Source: Lonicera japonica
Taxonomy: Eukaryota > Streptophyta > Magnoliopsida > Dipsacales > Caprifoliaceae
Direction: 5' to 3'
NCBI GenBank assembly: GCA_021464415.1
Contig: CM038470.1
Coordinates: forward strand, 36,450,099-36,514,098
Length of the DNA stretch: 64,000 bases
Part shown: positions 56,714 to 64,000 of the stretch, one piece after another
How positions within the stretch are numbered: position 1 is the first letter of the stretch
Layout of the letters: each line of letters begins with the position of its first letter
Notes under the pieces: model-generated
What the model was told of the DNA's origin: nothing
Seen by the model: only the letters and a program-made list of their open reading frames with translations
Databases searched by the model: none
Made by a program: the position numbers and the translations under genes

Positions 56714-57130
56714 TTAATTAGATCATACCATTCGCTTTCTACGAGACGCAAGCAAGATGGATAGCTCAACTATAATCAGGGAAAAGAAGATTGCCGTCAT
56801 ACGATGAAATGATGCAGTCGGTCAAGGGTTAATAGCATAGCGATATATCTCGACGTGCATGAATGCTATATATGTCTTAATCTCTTGCTGCCTTAAAGTG
56901 GGAGTTAATATCTCTTGATCATGTAACTCAGTATGTGTGGATTATTGGTAGCTGAGTTGATTAGTTTGAAAAATCTTGTATTTCTTTTTAGCATTGGGAT
57001 TGGAATTATAGATTTTGATTATATATATTGTTTGGAATTATAGATATTGATTATATATTTTAGTATTTCCATTTGGTTTTGGGGATTAGAATTGCAGGTA
57101 TATATTACAGGAATTTTGGATATTCCACCA
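54662..57130. other. CACTA element 1 interior, right part
   Basis: AT-rich. Possible further exon fragments occur, such as 55010-55060 ending at GT and a piece near 55466, without a recognised family. TA and TTAC microsatellites lie at 56620-56715. No transposase. Confidence 0.4.
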
Positions 57131-57159
57131 TTAATTTTATTTATTTTTTAAATTCCACT

Positions 57160-57584
57160 AAACAATTGTCACGGTCTAAAACTGTGACAATTACGATAAA
57201 ATATATCTCATTTACAAACCGAGACAAATGATAAAAAAAAGAGATATTTTAGGATTTTTTATGGTTTTTAAAAAATTAAAGTCTCGATTACAAACTGAGA
57301 TATATGTAACTCTTGACTCAGTTTCAAACCGAGCCAATATTATATATTGTCTCCGTTCAAAACCGACACATTATTTTAGGATTGTCTCAGTTTTAAACCG
57401 TCATGTTGTTATCCATTTATGGTGCATCATATTGCTCTAACTAACCGTGACAATTACATATTGTCACGGTTCAAAACCGACACATAGAAGGTTGTCACTG
57501 GTCAAAACGTTACGAATTTAAACCGAGACAATATTGAATTGTCACGGTTTTGAGCCGTGACAATTCGGGTATTTTGGTGTAGTG
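57160..57584. repeat. Subterminal repeats of CACTA element 1
   Basis: GTCACGGTT, AAACCGAGAC and GTCTCGGTT-like motifs occur about ten times in both orientations; the last 45 bp include TTGTCACGGTTTTGAGCCGT. Such arrays bind the TNPA-type protein in En/Spm elements. Confidence 0.7.
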
Positions 57585-58413
57585 CAAGCTGTTTATGTAA
57601 TTGAATCAAATATGCATCCGGTGCATCTATATATACATAGCTTGTATATGTTTCAAACCACAAAATTATGTAAATCATACAATAATATTATCGTTGTACT
57701 TAAACTCGGTTAGCCAAGTCCATTAACTAATGTCTCTTTTAGAAATCTCATATGTTTATGAAACCAATCGTGGAATCTCATGTTCATTACTATAACTCAG
57801 CTCCAAGTTGTATATTAACGTTACTTACAACTTTTTGAGTTTCATATGAACTTCCCCACATAATTTTCACATACGTTCGGAATTAAAAGTACAGTAAAAG
57901 TCTGCACAGCATAGTTATGGACTGGCTAGTATTTCATAAATTCTATAAATAATCAACCAATAGTTCAAGTACAACGAGATTCAAAGCGAAGTTAGTTAGA
58001 TTCAACCAATAATCAACCAAATTCTACAAATAATCAACCAATAATCAACCAAATTTGGTTAGATTCAAAGCGAATAATGTCTAATAACTTGAAAAGAAGT
58101 TTGTATACTAGTGCTCCCACCTTTCTAGGGTTAATCCCCTGAAGATTGAGTGATGGACTGAGTGATTATACCAAGAACCGAAACCCTAGCTAGCCCTTTG
58201 AGCTCCAATGGAGGTGTGAGATAAATAAGATGATGAATAGTGTAGAAATTGCCCCAAATCTTGTATGGGGATGAATAACCCTCAAGAATCCCTCACTATC
58301 TCTCTCTAGAACTCTCTTGAGGTGTGTGGAAGGTTTATGCTCGAAAATGGTTGAGTTAGGTTAGTAAAGTGTGAGAAAAACGAGCCAAAAGTAGTCAAAA
58401 TATGCCTACTCTA

Positions 58414-58500
58414 ATGAGTAAGATCAATCCTACTCAGGGCAAAAAGTGCACTAGTCTGTTTTCTCAACAAAATCTGATGAGTAAGATCAATCTTACTACG
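58414..58500. repeat. Paired inverted repeats in solo LTR 2
   Basis: GAGTAAGAT-CA-ATCCTACTC (58416-58435, 8 of 9 paired) and GTAAGAT-CA-ATCTTAC (58481-58496, perfect). Each is followed by GGGCA(A/G)AAAG. It is at the homologous position to 41271-41370 and 45786-45881 but has a different sequence. Confidence 0.75.
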
Positions 58501-59099
58501 GGCAGAAAGTTAACTATTGGTATTTTGGTCATAACTACCTATTCCGAAGTCGGATTTGGGTGATCCACATATCGACGGAAAGCTAATTAAAATATATACA
58601 ACTTTTTTCAATGAAGCTTCCCCAAATTATAGCTAAATAATTCCCAGAACTTTGTGGAAGGCAGCAGTCTGCCATGATACTACCGAAAGAACATATTTAA
58701 CGACTGACTTACTACACACGCCGTTTTGACCAACGGGGAGTCCGAATTGTCTTTCGGTCAAAACATGCAAGTTGTAGAATGGTATGAAACCTAGACATAA
58801 AAGTAAATTGGGACTTAATCAAATAAGGGACAAAAAAGTTACGGAGCTCCAAAGTTAACTAAAATAAAGAAATCGTGTAGGGTGAAAGCACGCGATCAAC
58901 GTCTCGATTTCAATTCGAACCACCCGAATCACGAAAAGATTCCTCCCACAAACTCAATAGACCAAATATGATATGCTAGAAGTTTCAAATTGACTAAGAT
59001 GGGCTCAGAATAAAATTTCAAGCCTTAACGGAGATTAAGCCTCCACCGGACTTAATGGAAGGATTAACTCGAAAATTAAATAAAGGGTGTTACACATTA

Positions 59100-60614
59100 A
59101 CTGAAGAGCTGAATCAAACTTAGATTTTAGCAAGTAATGCTCTTCCCCTATGCACCTTGATAAATTTTTCCTTAGCTGGACGGAAAGGAAATTATAACCA
59201 AAATGGGTATGGAGCTTGCTTCCTATCATCGAGTGGAATAAGACAGATGCACGTCTCGCCTATGATCAACCTATTATATGGATCGTACCAGAAAAGCTTT
59301 ACTCCTAATCTTATGAACCATGCATGCCTTAGATGTGTAAAGGGGATAACATATTAAGAAGATTCATGTTTACTTCTAGTCCGAGCTCCAAGTGTTCGGA
59401 CACGCCATGAAATTTCGGTCATTCTCATCAGCATCCAGATTCGAATATGAGGACCTTAATGGTTTTGCAAAAATAAGAACGTGCACAAGAATGGGATACC
59501 TCATTATCTAGAGCAATTTCCACAGGTTTGGTTTCATTACTTCTCAGCATTCACCGAAATAGGACCATTCGTTTAATGCCCTTTATTTAGACTACAATAT
59601 GGTCACTCATGTACTACCATTCCAATGATCATGAGTATAATAATATGTAAGGTTCATAAATATGGCTGGTACCTCAGTTAGCCCAAATGGCATAACCAAT
59701 AATTCGAAATGACTATAACGGATATGAAATGTCGTTTTGAGATGTTTATCTCACAGATGCACTATTGATGATAATTTTATCGTAATTCAATCTTAGAAAA
59801 GGAATGAGCACTCTAAAACTGATCAAGTCGGTTATCTATGCATGAAAGAGATACTTATCTTTGATCATAACTCGATTGAGTTGACGATAATCAACATAGG
59901 GATGGCTGGGTCTTGAGCTTGTTAAGCTCTACTGGAGTCAAACGATAGGGTACTATATCGACTCGAGTAAACATTACTATCTGGAGATCTCCCTTTAACA
60001 ATGAGAGATTCTAACTCCTTCATGTTCAATCCTAAACTTACAGCATACATAATAAACCTAAGAAAACGAAACATACCCACATTAAGTAAAACCTTAATAT
60101 AAACTCTATGAGATAAAACTACCTTCCATCATCGTATAGTTCTCCTGACTCGCTGTCGAAGTTGAATTTAAAACTCAGCCACCTTTGCTTCCCTAGCCTT
60201 GCGGCTAACTTAGGCGATAAGTAAAGTGATGTTATTGGGCTTGGAAACTCTTTTGACACTGGCTCTTAATTGGAGTCAGATCCTTGTGCATTGATCAAGA
60301 TAAACGGCATCAAAGGCTTACTTGACCGATCGTTCTTGTCACTCCCATCTTACTCATGCTCACCAGTTCTGGCTCATCTCTCTTTTCCCATCGAGGTTTG
60401 GACTATTCTTACTACAATGGTCCCGATTCTCACAATGGGATTTCTTAGTACGTGGCCCACCATCGCCACCACTAATAGTGTTGTTTCTTTTAGAGGATTC
60501 TGAACTTAAATAGAATTTATTCCTTTCATGTACCTACTTCCACAATCGTTTCTCCTCTTCTTGCCCGCCAGTCCCATAAGATGGACAATTTGCTCAATTG
60601 TCCATCAAGCTTAA
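59100..60614 (-). pseudogene. Tekay-like pol remnant (reverse transcriptase)
   Basis: Decayed gypsy RT on the minus strand: PYRLTPVELNKLKTQ (about 59925-59970), YVDYRQLNRVMIKDKYL (about 59850-59905) and [20 protein letters not shown] (about 59655-59715), in three frames. These are the usual RT blocks up to the residues before the YVDD box. The remaining sequence to 60614 should be protease and gag but is not recognisable. Confidence 0.65.
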
Positions 60615-61971
60615 TGTGACGCCCTGAATTCTGTTAGGAGGTTTAGGCCTCCAAAACCCGGTTAGTCATGGTGCCGTACACGATGGCGGGTTTAATGTAC
60701 ATGATTCGGAACTTATTTAATAGTAAATTACATGTAAAGCCTTAATTTTTTAAAAAAATTGGCATGTGGAGTTCGTAAGTTTAACAAATATGAACCTGTA
60801 AAATTATAAAATAAACCTGATTTCTATAAACTCCACATTATAAAGTCTATAATTAAGAAAATAAATCAAACAATTCTCATATCAAATAAATCCTCCAACA
60901 AGGTCCCAACTTTAATAAAAAGGCTTTACATCACATGAGAATAAAATTTAATACAGCTTTAATCATACAAAATACGCAATTCAACTAAATGTACAAAAGC
61001 TGAGTCGTCTACAAATGACTACAAGTACTCTAAGGTCATCAAAGGTGTCTATGCTTCGTATTCGTGCCATCCCAAAGAGAATTACTTGCAAAAATGGTCT
61101 AAAAATGAGAGTGAGCCAAACATGGGCTCAATGGGAACTATAAGAGTTTTATATACAAAATACATTTTAAAACCATTCATGCAATGCATCATAATGAAAG
61201 TAGTTTTGCTATTATCATGTATATATGTTTATATACCATTTTGTAACTCTTTTATAGATATAAATGCCATGAGAACCATTTCATATGAAGTGCAAGTCAA
61301 ATGCTATCCCGGCCCTAATTATATAAGAAGAATATATCATCAAAGTACAAAAGTATTACTATAACAAAATATCCTTGAGATAAGGGAAACTGTAGTAGTA
61401 AATTAAATACTCTCACGATATAAGTAAACCATTATAAGAAAATATAATCGTAGGACAAATGTAGGTACTAATCTCGTAACCGTCAATCTCATCTCACATC
61501 AGACATCTAGGATTTACTCAACTGTGCACAGCGATCGCCATCTAAGCTCCCAAGGCTAAGGTAAGCAGCCCCTAAGGCTGGGTCCTCCCGTGGACCACCT
61601 AGATGGTGTAGGGTATGCCGCCTCGCGGGGTCCCCCTACGAACCATAGAGTATGCCACTCTGAAAGCGAGATCCCTCTACACCAGGGTATGTAGCCGCCA
61701 AGGCTAAGTCAACATTGTTGACCTAAAAGTTACTAATATTGTTTTGATAATAACAATAATATTAATCATATGTAATTTAACTAAGTTGATGTTTTAAGTA
61801 ATAGCCAAACTACTTCTATCATATGTGGACAAAACTGTCAAGCCAGAACTGAGATCATTCTCCTACAAGTTTACAATTACCTTAGCCTTACATCACACAT
61901 AACAACTTGATCAAAGCATAACCACAATGGCATATCAATGGGGATAAAAAGCTCAAAGCAAGTGAAGAAAC
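60615..61971. mobile_element. Tekay/Del-like LTR 3, interrupted by CACTA element 2
   Basis: Starts TGTGACGCCCTGAATTC and matches the first half of solo LTR 2 (CCCGGTTAGTCATGGTGCCGTA, GTGAGCCAAACATGGGCTCA). Its end would lie beyond the CACTA element, outside the window. It may be the 5' LTR of the older Tekay-like element or a separate solo LTR; no convincing tRNA-Met PBS precedes it. Confidence 0.65.
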
Positions 61972-61985
61972 CACTACCTCAAAAG

Positions 61986-62480
61986 GACACTTAGGCGACG
62001 TAGATTGTACGTCGCCCAAGTGTACATAGGATACGTCGCCTAAGTTACATCTCATAAGCTATGTCGCCCTAGGTAATAGGCGACATAAACAAATACCTAC
62101 GTCGCCTAAGAAAACTCTAAGGCGACGTAAAAAATACATACGTCTCTTTTGTTGTCAGAGCATAGTTGACTTTGACTGGACTTTAGGCGACATAGTTAGA
62201 TAAGTACGTCGCCCAAGGAATAAACCTAAGCGACGTAGTTAAATTATCACGTCGCCTAAAGTCTAGTCAAAGTCAACTCTTCTCTGAACTTAGGCGACGT
62301 ATGTAACTAGTTACGTCGCCTAGGTTTATTACTTAGGCGATATAATTATTTAAGTACGTCGCCTAAAGCCATAGCAGAGTTGACTTTTGACCTGCTTTGG
62401 GCGACGTAGTTAAATTATTACGTCGCGTAGGTTTCTTACTTAGGCGACGTAATTATTTTACTTACGTCGCCTAAGTGAAT
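61986..62480. repeat. Subterminal repeats of CACTA element 2
   Basis: TTAGGCGACGTA and its inverse TACGTCGCCTAA occur about 18-20 times, arranged mostly as head-to-head pairs separated by short AT-rich loops, for example TAGGCGACGTA...TACGTCGCC at 61991-62019. AAAGTCAACTCT/AGAGTTGACTTT blocks alternate with them. The pairs could form hairpins and are likely binding sites for the element's own protein. Confidence 0.88.
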
Positions 62481-62610
62481 TAAAATATTTACATTCCTTG
62501 CCTATTTCTATGTGCACCCCACACGTGCACTTCTATACAAATAACCTGCATTACAAACCAATTTCATTCATTCAAACATCCTGCCCAATCGTTCATATTT
62601 TTCATTCATT

Positions 62611-62755
62611 AAAATATCAAAACATTCAATTATTCAAATATCTGAGCATTCAATCATTCAAATATCAAAACATTCAATTATTCAAATATCTGAGCATTCA
62701 ATCATTCAAATATCTAAGCATTCAATCATTCAAATATCTAGGCATTCAATTAAAT
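62611..62755. repeat. 24-bp tandem repeat in CACTA element 2
   Basis: ATTCAAATATCTGAGCATTCAATC-type units recur every 24 bp about six times. Because 24 is a multiple of three, one frame shows an eight-residue repeat, which is not a gene. Confidence 0.85.
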
Positions 62756-62861
62756 GTTCAAAACGTTTATAAATTATAGCAATGTCCTACAAAACTGTTT
62801 TAAAAACTTTACAATCATATAAAATTGATCAATAAGAAAATAAACCTAAAACTATCCTGCG

Positions 62862-64000
62862 TTGGAGCCATCGGATGGTGGATCCCTCATATTCATCTAC
62901 CTCACCATTTCTGCAAGCTGGGCCTGTACCCTCGCTTCGAACTCCAGTCGCTCCCTATCCCGATCCTTTCACTCCCTTTCGAGCTGCCTCTCGCGCTCCT
63001 ATCAATCCGTCTCTCCTGTTGAAGACGCTCATCCAGTTCCTTTTGATTTGCCCTAAGTCTGGTGAACTCCTCCTCAATCGCAGCATTTCGGGGCTCCGGC
63101 TGTGATGGTCCTTTCATCCTCGGTTGCCTGGCGACACCGCTGCCTAAGCCGGGAACCCTGGTCCCTCTCGAAGGACTGACCACCCTCTCCATAAGCCCGA
63201 TCTCTACATCAACAGATAGTCTCGGCGGGGCTGTGACTGAGGTTGGCGAGGTGCCATCCGATGTATCCTCGATCGGAGGCATACTCTCCATCAACGAGGC
63301 AACCGCCTCGTCGCTCGCCTGGTGAACCCGCGACTGTAAATAGAATAAATATAATTAATGAATTTCTTATTACAAATAATTAAACATAAGGATCGAATTT
63401 CTTATTACAAATAACTAGCAATAAATGTAATGAATTAATAAATAATAAACTTACCGTGCCCTCGGGATCAAATTTCTTGTACATGTCTATGTACGTCTTC
63501 GCGTGAGGAGCTTGCTTGCCTTTCTTCGTGTACTCCTTAGCCCGAGCTGCAAAAGGCCTGGCCCCTCCGCTGTGGGGCCTCTTGTTTGTCGAGGCCCGGA
63601 CCGCCTTCATTTGCTCGCTCCACCTCTACAAGATATATAAGACACAAACCGTTAGAATATTCAATTGTATTTAATTTAAGTTAGACAAAGTAATTAATTT
63701 TACCTGAAACTGGGTATCCTGCCAGTTCGCATGATAGGAAGACTTCCACTGCCTGAACCGATTGGCGGCCTTCTCGTCTATCCAGCCAGTGAGCTCCCTA
63801 CGCTGGTGATCAATATCGTAGTTCACCTACAAAGCAAAACAGCAAAGAGATACATTAGTAATTTGAAATAATAACAAACAATAACAAACAATAAAAAAAT
63901 GCAAAACTCACCGATAAAAAATCCAGCAACCTCGTCCTCTCTGTCACCGGAAGGTCATGCCACGTCGGGTGGAGCATCGGACATCGGTCTTTTATATAAG
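62862..64000 (-). CDS. CACTA element 2 gene with Transposase_24-like exons (partial)
   Basis: Spliced gene, 5' end beyond the window. Exons on the minus strand: 64000 to about 63911 (HPTWHDLPVTERTRLLDFL, then GT); about 63829-63703 (DIDHQRRELTGWIDEKAANR, RFRQWKSSYHANW); about 63627-63455 (RWSEQMKAVRASTNKRPH, TKKGKQAPHAKTYIDMYKK); about 63333 to 62862 (acidic, then a charged coiled-coil-like FTRLRANQKELDERLQQERR). Exon order and W/K/R pattern fit the Transposase_24-type (TNPA-like) proteins of plant CACTA elements, which bind subterminal repeats. Each exon is open with GT-AG borders, so this is the best-preserved coding region in the window. Confidence 0.65.

Larger units (their letters stand above)
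48681..57584. mobile_element. CACTA (En/Spm-type) element 1, 8.9 kb
   Basis: Termini CACTACACCAAA (48681) and its inverse TTTGGTGTAGTG (ending 57584) are identical over 12 bp and flanked by perfect 3-bp duplications CAA (48678-48680 and 57585-57587). The right subterminal region (57160-57575) holds about ten copies of GTCACGGTT/AAACCGTGAC-like motifs in both orientations, and the left has a few (48728-48790). No CACTA transposase is recognisable. It carries a solo LTR, captured gene fragments and a large tandem duplication. Confidence 0.88.
47519..59094. mobile_element. Tekay/Del-like solo LTR 2, split by a CACTA element
   Basis: TGTGATGCCCC (47519) to GGGTGTTACA (59094), with perfect target duplications CATTA at 47514-47518 and 59095-59099. 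Without the CACTA insert it is about 2.67 kb, close to solo LTR 1. No PBS, PPT or coding region lies inside, so it is a solo LTR. It sits in the internal region of the older Tekay-like element. Confidence 0.85.
61972..64000 (-). mobile_element. CACTA (En/Spm-type) element 2, left end; continues past the window
   Basis: The terminus CACTACCTCAAAAGG (61972) is preceded by the 3-bp flank AAC. A dense subterminal repeat region (61986-62480) and a minus-strand Transposase_24-like gene follow. The other terminus is outside the window. Confidence 0.8.

Noticed and set aside
62498..62779. Protein with an eight-residue repeat
   Set aside because: It is the translation of a 24-bp tandem DNA repeat in the untranslated part of CACTA element 2.

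Overview
This window looks like a transposon-dense stretch of a flowering-plant nuclear genome, most likely a dicot, though no sequence names the species. It is AT-rich, has plant-type spliced gene fragments, and contains Ty3/gypsy (Ogre/Tat-like and Tekay/Del-like), Ty1/copia, a Cassandra-type 5S-bearing terminal repeat, hAT and CACTA elements. I found no intact host gene, no rRNA or tRNA gene and no CRISPR array. Almost all coding sequence is decayed transposon protein.

Layout. 1-5.1 kb: AT-rich spacer with a diverged duplication, a possible SINE and a 1.07-kb non-autonomous hAT element (2077-3141). 5.1-8.56 kb: four successive tandem arrays (about 50, 41, 59 and 28 bp periods) ending at an Ogre/Tat-like LTR (8559-9930); they read as the hypervariable 3' region of a truncated element. 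9.93-11.81 kb: decayed copia pol, fused in frame at a microhomology to the gag of Ogre/Tat element A (plus strand, 11.8-19.92 kb, continuing at 38.17-42.44 kb). 19921-38168: a second, nearly complete element B of the same family (minus strand, 18.2 kb, both LTRs, tRNA-type PBS), inserted in A. 38.81-41.93 kb: a Cassandra-like solo LTR, also in A, itself split by a Tekay-like solo LTR. 42.44-43.92 kb: a further B-type LTR (C). 43.92-60.61 kb: a decayed Tekay-like chromovirus (minus strand) holding another Tekay-like solo LTR, which holds an 8.9-kb CACTA element (48681-57584) with a captured flavin monooxygenase-like fragment and an Ogre/Tat-type solo LTR. 60.6-64 kb: a Tekay-like LTR cut by a second CACTA element that carries a Transposase_24-like gene and runs off the window.

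The most interesting system is in elements A, B and C. Besides gag-pol they carry two extra genes on the opposite strand: a spliced plant mobile domain (PMD) gene and an intronless DUF7745-like gene. Each has its own TATA box. Upstream of the TATA boxes of both antisense genes and of the LTR promoter lie repeated copies of one 12-bp palindrome, TGTCGCGCGACA, about 28 copies in total. This looks like a shared operator linking sense and antisense transcription. Other LTRs here carry different family-specific palindromes in comparable positions, and three Tekay-like LTRs show unrelated duplicated inverted repeats at one homologous position, which suggests rapid turnover of such sites.

Protein family names rest on motifs read by eye. 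Element boundaries rest on target-site duplications and terminal motifs that I matched directly.
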